Assembly (NCBI RefSeq): GCF_040610475.1 | Contig: NZ_JBEXMJ010000003.1 | Coordinates: 372,001-436,000 of the forward strand | Direction of reading: 5' to 3' | Length of the DNA stretch: 64,000 bases | From: Actinopolymorpha sp. NPDC004070 | GTDB lineage: Bacteria; Actinomycetota; Actinomycetes; Propionibacteriales; Actinopolymorphaceae | Shown here: piece after piece, positions 10,921 through 19,116 of the stretch | Layout of the letters: each line of letters begins with the position of its first letter | Position numbering within the stretch: the stretch's first letter is position 1 | Position numbers and translations under genes: made by a program | Notes under the pieces: generated by a model | The model's input: the letters and a program-made list of their open reading frames with translations, nothing else | The model's database searches: none | What the model was told of the DNA's origin: nothing

Positions 10921-10985
10921 AGGCAGAGCTGGCAGGCAGAGCTGGCAGGCAGAGCTGGCAGGCAGAGCTGGCAGGCAGAGCTGTC
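10921..10985. repeat. Five tandem copies of a 13-bp unit between permease and amiE
   Basis: The unit AGGCAGAGCTGGC repeats at 10921, 10934, 10947, 10960 and 10973 with only the last copy changed (GTC at its end). The array starts exactly at the permease stop codon and ends about 40 bases before the amiE start, so it forms most of the intercistronic RNA. Each unit contains the self-complementary AGCT. It may arise by slippage. A role in mRNA stability is possible but not shown. Confidence 0.9.
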
Positions 10986-12735
10986 AGGTCGGGCTGCCCA
11001 CCTTGGGGGTTCCGAGCAGGACCGGGCCGGCCGAGGGGCTCTCGGACCGCTTGCACTCGTCGTGGCACTCCTTCTCCAGGCTGCAGCACAGGCTGCACAC
11101 CAGCGAACTGTTGAAGGAGCAGTCCGCCACGTCCGGCCGCTCGTAGGCATGTCCGCAGGTACCGCAGGTGAGCGCCTCGGTGGAGTCGACCTCCCCGGCC
11201 GCCGGGCCGACGACGAGGTTGGTCCTGGCGAGGTAGTAGCGGCCCTTGGTGGCCCATGCCAGCAGTGGTGACAGGACCACTGCGGTGACCAGGGCGATCA
11301 GCGGGCTGAACGCGTACGTCCAGCCGTCGCCGAAGACCTTGAAGAACGCGAGTACGGAGATGATCGAGGCGACGACCATCGACCCGAAGCCCACCGGGTT
11401 GATCGCGTACAGGTAGGCGCGCTTGAACTCGATGTACTTCGGGCTCCAGCCCAGCGGCTTGTTGATCAGCAGGTCCGCACACACCGCGCCCACCCACGCG
11501 ATACCGACGTTGGAGTAGAAGCCGAGGATCGTGTTGAGGAAGCTGAACATGTTCAGCTCCATCAGCAACAGCGCGATGGCGACGTTGAGCCCGACGTAGT
11601 AGACGCGGCCCGGGTGCCGGTGGGTGATGCGGGAGAAGAAGTTCGACCATGACAGCGATCCCGAGTACGCGTTGGTGGTGTTGATCTTGATCTGGCTCAT
11701 GATGACGAACACGGTCGCGACCGCGACGGTGGCGCCGCCGAGCCAGGGCTTGATCGCCTCTGCGTACTGGTGGATCGGTTCGACGGCGTCCGCCGCACTC
11801 GAGCCCAGCTTCAGTGCCGCCACCGCGAGCAGCGCCCCGCCGAGCTGCTTGGCCGCCCCGAGGACGACCCAGCCCGGTCCCGCGACGGTCGTGGCGATGT
11901 TCCAGGCGCGCCGGTTCTGCGCCGTCTTCTTCGGCATGAAGCGCAGGTAGTCTGCCTGTTCGCCGATCTGTGCGATGAGGCTGAGCGCCACGCCCATGCC
12001 CAAACCGAAGGCGTGCCAGGAGAATCCGCCGTGCGCGCTGTCCAGGCCGGCGAAGGAACCCAGCTCCGCGAAGGCCGACGGATGGTTCACCGCCACGATG
12101 ACGAACGGCAGCACCAGAAGGGCGAGCCACAACGGCTGTGTCCACACGTGCAGCTTGGCAAGGGCCTTCATCCCGAAGACCACGATCGGCACGATCAGCA
12201 GCGACGAGATCAGGTAGCCGACGGGAAGCGGAATTCCCAGGGCGTACTTGAAGCCCTGGGCCATGATCGAGCCTTCGAGGGCGAAGAAGATGAACGTGAA
12301 GCTCGCGTAGATCAGCGAGGTCAGCGTCGAGCCGAGGTAGCCGAAGCCGGTTCCCCGGGTCAGCAGGTCCATGTCCACGCCGTACTTCGCGCAGGCGCGT
12401 GCGATCGGCACGCCGGTGACGAAGATGATGGCCGCCGCGGCGAGGATCGCGGTGATGCCGGACGCGGCGCCGTTGGTGAGCACGATGGACGCGCCGATGG
12501 CGAAGTCGGCGAGGTAGGCGATACCGCCGATGGCGGTGGTGGCGACGACGAACGGCGACCACGTGCGGAACGACACCGGGGCGTAGCGCAACGAGTAGTC
12601 CTCGAGCGACTCGTTGGCAGCTGTCTTGCCGTAGATCCGCTGCCGGCCGACGTGCGCGCCTACCGGTACCAACGGTTCGGGCGAGAGTTCCTCGGCCGCT
12701 TCGGCAGCCTCGGCCGGGTCCGGGATGGAGGACAT
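10984..12735 (-). CDS. NCS1-type nucleobase/amide permease with cysteine-rich C-terminal domain
   Basis: A 583-residue membrane transporter. About twelve hydrophobic helices run from roughly residue 60 to 510, and YRLRYAP-like SLRYAPVSFRTWSPF plus the GTGFGYLGS and QIKINTTNAYSGSLSWSNFF segments match purine/cytosine permease relatives. The final 60 residues form a cytoplasmic tail with eight cysteines (TCGTCGHAYE, ADCSFNSSLVCSLCCSLEKECHDEC), a zinc- or iron-binding type domain more usual in transporter-histidine kinase hybrids. ATG 12735 was chosen for its GAGGAAC ribosome site. The amiE gene follows on the same transcript, so an amide or related nitrogen compound is a likely cargo (inference). 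Confidence 0.88.
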   Translation of the reverse strand: MSSIPDPAEAAEAAEELSPEPLVPVGAHVGRQRIYGKTAANESLEDYSLRYAPVSFRTWSPFVVATTAIGGIAYLADFAIGASIVLTNGAASGITAILAAAAIIFVTGVPIARACAKYGVDMDLLTRGTGFGYLGSTLTSLIYASFTFIFFALEGSIMAQGFKYALGIPLPVGYLISSLLIVPIVVFGMKALAKLHVWTQPLWLALLVLPFVIVAVNHPSAFAELGSFAGLDSAHGGFSWHAFGLGMGVALSLIAQIGEQADYLRFMPKKTAQNRRAWNIATTVAGPGWVVLGAAKQLGGALLAVAALKLGSSAADAVEPIHQYAEAIKPWLGGATVAVATVFVIMSQIKINTTNAYSGSLSWSNFFSRITHRHPGRVYYVGLNVAIALLLMELNMFSFLNTILGFYSNVGIAWVGAVCADLLINKPLGWSPKYIEFKRAYLYAINPVGFGSMVVASIISVLAFFKVFGDGWTYAFSPLIALVTAVVLSPLLAWATKGRYYLARTNLVVGPAAGEVDSTEALTCGTCGHAYERPDVADCSFNSSLVCSLCCSLEKECHDECKRSESPSAGPVLLGTPKVGSPT

Positions 12736-13119
12736 CGAAGTTCCTCTCGGATGTGCCGCCTCGAGCGTGCGGCGAACTGTCGTACGGACCTCCAACGGCG
12801 CGACCCTGCGCCCCTGTGGTGGCACCACCGTCGTGCAACATCCGCTCAGCCCGGTGTCAGCGTGATTAACTGTTCGTAACGTGGTCCGGGGTGTGCGGGA
12901 ATCGCTGACGGCGAGCGGGCCTCCGGCTTCGGACTCCCGTCGGAGGTGGTGGCGACTCTTCAGGCTGAAGCAACCAGGCTGGAGGACGACCTTGCTCCGG
13001 ATCCCCGCAGAGGTGGGCAGGGCAGGGGAAAGTACTGGCCGCTTACCGATTGGCTGGTCGGGCACATACCGGACTCGGTTTCCCTCACCTTCGACGAGGT
13101 GGAAGCATCCGGGTGAATC
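12736..13119. promoter_or_regulatory. Permease/amiE promoter region with a possible weak GlnR-like half site
   Basis: No gene here. On the minus strand GTTAC (12880-12876) and GACAC (12858-12854) are 22 bases apart, the spacing of the two a-type pentamers in a GlnR box, but the intervening b-type pentamers do not match well. The patch around 12863-12880 is AT-richer than its surroundings. This would fit shared nitrogen control with urease. The evidence is much weaker than at ureA. Confidence 0.35.
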
Positions 13120-13602
13120 TCACGGCCGAGAAGGCGACGTCTGCCCGCCGGTAGAAGGTAGGTGCGGTTCCTGTTCCAGCTGGTTGGCCCGTACCAGCAC
13201 GGTGAGGTCCTCCAGGTCCTGCGGGGAAGCCGGCAGCGCAGACCAGTCATCACGTGAGAGCAGGGGCGACAGCCCCGAGACGGCGTCTTCGAGGAACGGC
13301 CGGTCCATGTGGCAGAACAGGTCGGCAAGGTGTTCGGCCTCCGCGCCGACCGCTGCGATGACGCGGTCGCGGTCGGCCGAGGCGAGGGGCGCCTCACCGA
13401 ACGAGCCCGTTCCGTAGACGGAGTGCACTAGCCCGGCGAGTTCCACCCGCGAAGGTGCGCCCCAAGAGGTGAGCAGATCGGCGGTGCCGACGAGGTGATC
13501 GAGCAGCGTACGCCCGGAGTGCGGTATCCGGTCCGCGCCCGCCTCGCGCAGAAGGGCCATCGCGGCCGTACGGGACGCCGCCCGGGGCGCGGACAGGCTC
13601 AT
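13120..13602 (-). CDS. Small HD-like (DUF6817-type) protein at the end of the TOMM cluster
   Basis: 160 residues. HSGRTLLDHLVGTADLLTSWG, then ELAGLVHSVYGTGSF, and AEHLADLFCHMDR resemble the HD-fold DUF6817 proteins: His/Asp-bearing helices that may bind a metal. No enzymatic role is established for this group. The ATG overlaps the stop of the JmjC gene (ATGA), so it is co-translated as the last gene of the cluster. It could be a hydrolase, an immunity factor or a passenger. The sequence does not decide. Confidence 0.6.
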   Translation of the reverse strand: MSLSAPRAASRTAAMALLREAGADRIPHSGRTLLDHLVGTADLLTSWGAPSRVELAGLVHSVYGTGSFGEAPLASADRDRVIAAVGAEAEHLADLFCHMDRPFLEDAVSGLSPLLSRDDWSALPASPQDLEDLTVLVRANQLEQEPHLPSTGGQTSPSRP

Positions 13603-14498
13603 CGTGCGCCCTCCTGCAGTGCCGCAGCGACCATGGCACGGAGCCGGTCGAGCTCGGCCCGGCGCTGCTCGTCGTCGCCACCTGGCGCGAGCGACAGCCC
13701 TCCTCGCCACAGTGGGTCACCGCACAGCAGCGGGTCGAGCAGGTGGGTGAGTTCACGCACCGGATCCGCGGGGGAGATCGAGACGTTCAGCGCGAGCGAG
13801 CGCTCGACGGCGCGGGCAGCGTGCCAGGTGCCGGCGGGCAGGCAGAGCAGGTCGCCGGGTTCGAGGACGGTGTGCTCCAGATCGGTGCGCCGGACCGGTT
13901 CGAGCTGCTCCCAGTCCTCCGCACCACACCACGGGTACATCCAAACCGGATCGCCGTCGGGTAGCACCTGGGCGTTGGAACGCGGCCAGGCGACCGCGGG
14001 CTCGGTGCCGTACCACCACTCCTTGCGGCCGGAGACCTGGAGGCTGATCGTCACCCGCGCGTCGATGTGCAGATCCGCCCCTGACCCCGGTGGTGACAAG
14101 AACGCGTTGACACGGACCGTACCGGGAATCCCCAGCCCACGTGCGAAGGTGACGGTGAGCTCGGCCAGGGTGTGGTCGCCCGCAGAGAGGTCGGTGACGC
14201 ACACGGTACGCCCGGCGTCGATCTCGCCGTCGATCTCGCCAGGGGGGATTGGTCGTGTGGACCCCGCGGTGAGCGGCTCATCGGGATCGGGCGGGTCGAG
14301 TACCGCGGTACGAGGCCTGCCGGTCGCCAGCGCCGCGCGGAAACGGGCCTCGTCGATCAGATGGGCGTACCGATGTGGCGATCCCCGCACCAGAAGCGGT
14401 TTTCGTCCCCACCGCTCGGCGAACAGCTCCGGCGTTGCCGGCGCGAGGAGTTCGTCGATGGAGGTGCCCAGGGTCCTCGCAGGGGTGGCAGTCATCAC
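13599..14498 (-). CDS. JmjC/cupin-domain oxygenase in the TOMM cluster
   Basis: 299 residues of the Fe(II)/2-oxoglutarate JmjC-cupin family related to ribosomal oxygenases. The metal triad is visible: His144-x-Asp146 (ADLHIDAR) and His226 (LPAGTWHAAR). ELFAERWGRKPLLVRG near the N-terminus is the usual opening of the family. Family members hydroxylate protein side chains, so oxidation of the modified peptide is a plausible role (inference). It lies 33 bases after the SDR gene and overlaps the HD-like gene by ATGA. M1 and M2 are adjacent, and either may start the protein. Confidence 0.8.
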   Translation of the reverse strand: MMTATPARTLGTSIDELLAPATPELFAERWGRKPLLVRGSPHRYAHLIDEARFRAALATGRPRTAVLDPPDPDEPLTAGSTRPIPPGEIDGEIDAGRTVCVTDLSAGDHTLAELTVTFARGLGIPGTVRVNAFLSPPGSGADLHIDARVTISLQVSGRKEWWYGTEPAVAWPRSNAQVLPDGDPVWMYPWCGAEDWEQLEPVRRTDLEHTVLEPGDLLCLPAGTWHAARAVERSLALNVSISPADPVRELTHLLDPLLCGDPLWRGGLSLAPGGDDEQRRAELDRLRAMVAAALQEGAR

Positions 14499-14531
14499 GT
14501 CACCTTCGGTGCCTGGTATCAGGGCATGGAT

Positions 14532-15287
14532 TCAGTGCATGGTCAGCCCACCGTCGACGGTGAGCACCTGACCACTGATGAAGTCCGAGTCGCGCGAGAC
14601 CAGGAACGCGACGACCCCGCTGAGGTCCTCCGGTCGCTCGGCCCACTGCAGGCACTGGTGACCGACGATCGCCTCCAGGCGGCTCAGCCCGACGGCGTTC
14701 AACTCTTCCGGGCTGGCCGCGGTGGCGCCGGGGGCGAGGGCGTTGACGCTGATGCCGTCCGGGCCGAGCGCCCTGGCCAGCGAGCGGGTGAAGCCGACGA
14801 CGCCCGCCTTCGCCGCCACGTAGTGGGTCATCTCGGGAAGGCCCATGAACACCAGGTTGGTGGCGACGTTGATGATCTTCCCGTACCCCGCCTCGCGCAT
14901 CGCCGGCACCACGGCCTTGGCGCACAGGAACGGGCTGTCCAGGTTCACACTGATGACCCGGCGCCACAGCTCGAGAGTGATGTCGTCGAAGTTCGTGTGG
15001 GGGTAGAGCCCCACGTTGTTGACCAGCGCGTCGATGTGCCCGAACGCGTCGAGGGCCGTAGCGGCCATCCGCTGCGTGTCCTCCTCGCTGGTGGTGTCGA
15101 CCCGGCAGGCGACGCATCGGCCTTCGCCGAGTTCGGCGTTGAGCTTGGCGGCGACGACCTCGGCCGCAGCACCGTCCAGGTCGGCCACGACGACGTTGGC
15201 GCCGCGGGCGGCGAGGGTCGCGGAGTACTCCCGGCCGAGGCCGTTCGCGCCTCCGGTGACGATGACGGTGCGGTCGGTCAGGTTCAC
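14532..15287 (-). CDS. SDR-family oxidoreductase in the TOMM cluster
   Basis: 251 residues, a classical short-chain dehydrogenase similar to 3-oxoacyl-ACP reductases. TGGANGLG at 11-18 binds NAD(P), NNVG at 90-93 replaces the common NNAG, and Tyr156/Lys160 form the catalytic YxxxK. The position of the catalytic Ser, 13 residues before Tyr156, is Thr143. SGQVLTVDGG is the usual C-terminal motif. It starts 54 bases after the YcaO stop and is followed closely by the JmjC gene, so it belongs to the same transcript. A role in reducing or oxidising an intermediate of the peptide is inferred only from location. Confidence 0.85.
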   Translation of the reverse strand: MNLTDRTVIVTGGANGLGREYSATLAARGANVVVADLDGAAAEVVAAKLNAELGEGRCVACRVDTTSEEDTQRMAATALDAFGHIDALVNNVGLYPHTNFDDITLELWRRVISVNLDSPFLCAKAVVPAMREAGYGKIINVATNLVFMGLPEMTHYVAAKAGVVGFTRSLARALGPDGISVNALAPGATAASPEELNAVGLSRLEAIVGHQCLQWAERPEDLSGVVAFLVSRDSDFISGQVLTVDGGLTMH

Positions 15288-15341
15288 GATGCGCTCCTCA
15301 TGGTGTGGCTGGGGGAGATGGCGGTGGCAGGGGAAGGGTGC

Positions 15342-16685
15342 CTAGGGGAAGGGATGTGGGAGCGGGTTGAGGTCGTCGAGGGCTCGTCCCCTGACCCCGA
15401 GAGCCGCCGGCGCGCCGACGAGCCGGGACCCGCCCAGATGCCTGAACCGGTGGTCGTTGTCGAGCGGCTGCAACCCGGGAACGAGCGTGCGTACGACGGC
15501 GAGACGCGCGCAGCGGATGTCGTCGGTAGTGATGTCGCGAGACCATGCGGTGAAGCCCGCGTCGGCGAGCAGGTCATGCAGGGACCTCGTACGGTACGGC
15601 GCGAACCGCCGGATGACGTCGTTCAGGGTGAGCACCTCCTCCCCGGCGATGAGCCCGTCCAGCGCCCGGCGCAACTCGGGATCACGGGCATGGGCGAGCA
15701 TGTGCGCCCGAAGGGTGCGTGCCTGCACGGGCTTGGTCTCCTCGGTGAGCTCGCTCGCCCGGCCGAGCAGGATACGGGTCAGCAGCGCCTCCTCGACCGC
15801 GAGGAGGAGTGCGCGCACCGGATCGGGATGCGCCGAGACGCCCATCGACGTCATCGGGGCGCCCTCGTCGTCGATCAGGGCGGCGGTGACGATCGGGACG
15901 GGTACGTCGACGGTGATGAGGTTGAGGTGCCAGCGCGCGGTGCCTGTGTCCCCGGTGCCCTCCGCCGCTTCCAGCGAGGCGTCGAGGAGGGGATCGACCC
16001 CTCGGCAGCTGTCGACGTCGATGCCGGGCGCGGCCAGGACATGGTGCCAGCGGATCATCAGCGCGTCGCGTTCGAGGATCTCCAGGATTCCCTTCTCGGC
16101 CGCGTACGCGAAGGTCGGACCCGCAGCCAGACCGGTCGAGATCGGCATGTGGGTAAAGGGTTCCTCGTCCCTGTCGAACAGATAGGGAACGTACACACAC
16201 CCGGCAGGTGCCCACGCCGTGCGGCCGGTGTTGTCGCGTACGTCAACCCAGCGTTGCGGCCGGCCGTCGGGGCGGTCGAACGGGAAGCCGGGCTCGTCGT
16301 ACTGCGCGGCGGCGAACGGATACATCGTTCCGACCGGAAGCACCGTCGCGCCCCCGCCGGCCAGCTCGGCCGCGGTCACCAGCGGCATCGCGTCGCGGTC
16401 GAAGAAGGCCGAGCAGTAGCGCTCGACGGACTCCCCGCACGCACGGACCACCGCGCGTTCGGCGGACATCGAGGCCGCCGCGCCCTGGTTGGCTGCCTCG
16501 ACGCCCGCCAGCGGAAGGGTGCTGGAGGGTAGGGCGTGGGCGACAAAGGCCTCCGGGGCGCCGGGCGCCGGCCGGACCAGCGTCACCTGACTGATGATCC
16601 CGAACACGTCGTCGACCAGTCCGTCGAACGCGCCCAGCGCCGGCGTCAGCTCCCTCCTGAGCGCCGCCGTGCCGGTACCGCTCAT
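15342..16685 (-). CDS. YcaO cyclodehydratase (azoline-forming)
   Basis: 447 residues. YcaO proteins use ATP to activate peptide amides so that Cys/Ser/Thr side chains cyclise to thiazolines or oxazolines. The ATP/Mg motif SAERAVVRACGESVERYC is at 74-91, with Glu76, Glu85, Glu88 and Arg89. STGLAAGPTFAYAAEKGILEILERDALMIRWHH carries the second conserved acidic cluster. The C-terminus ends PLPHPFP, the proline-rich tail typical of YcaO enzymes in peptide modification. ATG overlaps the upstream E1-like gene stop (ATGA), so the C- and D-type partners are separate but co-translated. Confidence 0.93.
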   Translation of the reverse strand: MSGTGTAALRRELTPALGAFDGLVDDVFGIISQVTLVRPAPGAPEAFVAHALPSSTLPLAGVEAANQGAAASMSAERAVVRACGESVERYCSAFFDRDAMPLVTAAELAGGGATVLPVGTMYPFAAAQYDEPGFPFDRPDGRPQRWVDVRDNTGRTAWAPAGCVYVPYLFDRDEEPFTHMPISTGLAAGPTFAYAAEKGILEILERDALMIRWHHVLAAPGIDVDSCRGVDPLLDASLEAAEGTGDTGTARWHLNLITVDVPVPIVTAALIDDEGAPMTSMGVSAHPDPVRALLLAVEEALLTRILLGRASELTEETKPVQARTLRAHMLAHARDPELRRALDGLIAGEEVLTLNDVIRRFAPYRTRSLHDLLADAGFTAWSRDITTDDIRCARLAVVRTLVPGLQPLDNDHRFRHLGGSRLVGAPAALGVRGRALDDLNPLPHPFP

Positions 16686-17692
16686 TCGTCATCTCCTGCG
16701 AGGACGCGGGAACGGAACGCGGCGTCCCAGCCGAAGCGGCGAGGGCGGGCCGGATGGCATGCCGGACAGGTGGGCACCCGCCGGACCGACCGCAGCCGCG
16801 TCTGCGCCTCTCCCTGCACGAGCTCGACGACCGCACCCACGGTCTGGGACGGAAGCGAGAGGGCGACCGTGGAGGCTTCGAGGGAGAACAGAGACGCCGC
16901 CACGCGCAGGAACGCCGGGTGCACCGGGGCGGGCGGTGGTACCCCGTCACTGCTGCGCCGCAACGCCTCGAGCACCCTGGCCTCGGCGGCGCCTGCGTGC
17001 GCCAGCATCCGCAGCACGGCGCACTCCAGGCAGGCGGTCGCACCGGGGAGCACGAGCGGCCCGATCCGCGCGACCAGTCCCGACACGTGGCCGAACAACA
17101 TCGGCAGGCCGGCTTCCAGGCCCGTCTCGTTGACGATCCGGCCGAGTGAGGTGCCGTACGCGAGTCCGAAACAGGCGAGCAGTCCGACACCGTCGTCGAT
17201 CGCGCCCTTCAGCTCCGCCGAGGGGTTCGGGCCCTCGGTGGCCACGGGCACGGTCACGATCCCGCAGTCCGCGAGCGCCTGGAGAAGCACCGCCCGCGCC
17301 GGTTGGGGGGCGACGACCGCGACCGGGGTGGTGGCGAGCCGAGCCTGGGTCTCGACGGGGTCGCGCCCCTGGGACGCCCAGAACTCCAGCAGCGGCTCGT
17401 CGGCAGAGGCCGCGGCGCCCGGCACCAGGCAGCCGCTTCCGTCGAGCAGGTCCCACACGTAGTCGCAGAGTTCCTCACTCGCGCCGGTGTCGGCACTGAC
17501 CGCTCGCCGGGCGTCGGCTCGGCTGATGGGCCGCCGGAGTACGCCGGCGTACGCGTGCACGACCCGCGTCACCTCCGCGTTGAGGAACGTCACGTTGTGG
17601 TTGGGGAGCATCACGTGGGTCTCGTCGGGCCCGCTGTCGAGCAGAACGGCCCCCGGCACCAGGCTCACCAGAGCCGCGTCGGTGGTGGTCAC
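16682..17692 (-). CDS. TOMM precursor leader-binding, E1-like cyclodehydratase partner
   Basis: 336 residues. The N-terminal ~85 residues have the small winged-helix (RRE-type) look that recognises RiPP leader peptides. The rest resembles a ThiF/E1-like fold without an obvious adenylation motif. Two Cys pairs, C221xxC224 (ACLECA) and C309xxC312 (TCPACH), form the usual structural zinc site. GTG 17692 was chosen over a longer upstream frame because it overlaps the radical SAM stop (GTGA) and has AGGTGGG in front. It delivers the precursor to YcaO. Confidence 0.85.
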   Translation of the reverse strand: MTTTDAALVSLVPGAVLLDSGPDETHVMLPNHNVTFLNAEVTRVVHAYAGVLRRPISRADARRAVSADTGASEELCDYVWDLLDGSGCLVPGAAASADEPLLEFWASQGRDPVETQARLATTPVAVVAPQPARAVLLQALADCGIVTVPVATEGPNPSAELKGAIDDGVGLLACFGLAYGTSLGRIVNETGLEAGLPMLFGHVSGLVARIGPLVLPGATACLECAVLRMLAHAGAAEARVLEALRRSSDGVPPPAPVHPAFLRVAASLFSLEASTVALSLPSQTVGAVVELVQGEAQTRLRSVRRVPTCPACHPARPRRFGWDAAFRSRVLAGDDE

Positions 17693-19116
17693 GATCCCAC
17701 CTGCTCGGCCCCCAGGGCGGGATCGGGCAGAGTGCGATCGGGCATGGTGGGATCGGGCAGGTCGAGACCGGCGCGCCGCGCCCAGCTGTCGATCCGGTCG
17801 GGGGTGAGGGTGGGGACGAACTGCACGTACTGCCCCCGTCCGCGGTTGTCTCCCACGTAGAACTCCTTGCACACGTTGTTGACGTAGTGGCGACCGGTCG
17901 TGGTGAGCTGGTAGTGCTCCGCGCCTTCCGCGTCACGTTCACGCAGGACCATCCCGTCGTCCTCGAGCCTGGCGAGCACCGGGCCGAAGACGTCCTCGGG
18001 TGTCAACCCGAACTTGTCGACGAACGGCTGACGCGGGACCCGGAAGAACTTCAGGCCGAGCACGAAGTAGCGCGACATCTCTTCCAGCGCGGTGGCGCGG
18101 CGGCTGAAGGCGATCGGGTCACGGCCCTCGTCGATCGCCTCGAGGTAGCTCGGGATCAGTGCGTGGTTGGTGTAGATGTGGCCACCGGCCCAGGAGTACG
18201 CGCCGTTGCCGAAGCCCACGTAGTCAGACTGCGGCGCCATGAACGCGATCTCGTTGTGCAGGCTCTCCGCCCCCGGGCGGGCGAAGTTGAAGACGCCGTA
18301 CTCGCGCATGCCACCCTCGCGGAGCACCTCGCTGACCAGGTCGTCCATCCGGTTCAGCTCGGACTGGTCGAGTCGCGGGGGCAGGTCGCCCGCGGCCTCA
18401 CGCAGTTTGAGGACGGTGAACGGGATGATCTCCAGCCGGAAGCACGACAGGTGGGTCGCGCCGCTGTCGAGTGCCCGGGCGAGGTCGTCCCGCAGCGAGC
18501 GTTCGGTCTGGCCCGGTACGCCGTAAATCAGGTCCAGCGACACGTTGGTGTACCCGGACCGGCGGCTGATCTCCAGGCTGCGCTCCACGTCCGCCCGCCG
18601 GTGCGGGCGCCCGATCGTGCGCAGTGTCTGCTCGTCGAAGGACTGGATGCCGATGCTGAGCCGGTTGACGCCGCCTTCCAGGTACGCCTCGGCGTGCTCC
18701 TCGTCGAAGCTGATCGGGTTGACCTCGACCGTGAGCTCGCCGCCGCGGCGTACGTCGGCCACCTCGGCCAGGTGGTCGCGGATCCGCAGCAGGTCGGCGG
18801 CCGGCAGGACCGACGGCGTCCCGCCTCCGAAGTGGCCGCACGTGAACTCGTACCCGGCGAGGCGGCCGGCCTCGGCGTAGCGGTCGATCTCGCGGTGCAG
18901 CCCGTCCAGGTAGGAGATGCGGTCGGCGTTCCGGTCGCGTTCGACCGCGAAGCCGCAGTAGTCGCAGATCGCCGTACAGAAAGGGATGTGGACGTAGAAC
19001 GCCGCCCGCCGCCTGCGCCACACCTGCGTACCGTCGTCGGGCTCGAGTGCCGGGGGATACCACGCGATGAACTCGTTGTCCTTGCTCTCGTACCGCCGGG
19101 AGGTCGGTGTCGTCAT
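17689..19116 (-). CDS. HemN/HemW-like radical SAM protein in the TOMM cluster
   Basis: 475 residues. Radical SAM cluster ligands are Cys47, Cys51 and Cys54 (HIPFCTAICDYC). HFGGGTPSVL, NRLSIGIQSFD and LIYGVPGQT are the HemN/HemW signatures. The C-terminal HemN-type winged domain is present (LTTTGRHYVNNVCKEFY). True HemW acts on heme, but related class C radical SAM enzymes methylate thiazoles in thiopeptides, so peptide modification is a reasonable guess here. The ATG overlaps the SagB stop, and its own stop overlaps the E1-like gene, locking it into the biosynthetic operon. Confidence 0.88.
   Translation of the reverse strand: MTTPTSRRYESKDNEFIAWYPPALEPDDGTQVWRRRRAAFYVHIPFCTAICDYCGFAVERDRNADRISYLDGLHREIDRYAEAGRLAGYEFTCGHFGGGTPSVLPAADLLRIRDHLAEVADVRRGGELTVEVNPISFDEEHAEAYLEGGVNRLSIGIQSFDEQTLRTIGRPHRRADVERSLEISRRSGYTNVSLDLIYGVPGQTERSLRDDLARALDSGATHLSCFRLEIIPFTVLKLREAAGDLPPRLDQSELNRMDDLVSEVLREGGMREYGVFNFARPGAESLHNEIAFMAPQSDYVGFGNGAYSWAGGHIYTNHALIPSYLEAIDEGRDPIAFSRRATALEEMSRYFVLGLKFFRVPRQPFVDKFGLTPEDVFGPVLARLEDDGMVLRERDAEGAEHYQLTTTGRHYVNNVCKEFYVGDNRGRGQYVQFVPTLTPDRIDSWARRAGLDLPDPTMPDRTLPDPALGAEQVGS

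Noticed and set aside
10921..10985. 13-bp array considered as direct repeats of a replication origin (iterons)
   Set aside because: Only five copies, no Rep gene or AT-rich region nearby, and the array is inside an operon.
13603..13710. Longer N-terminus for the HD-like protein
   Set aside because: Arg-rich antisense-like sequence; ATG 13602 with the ATGA overlap explains the gene better.
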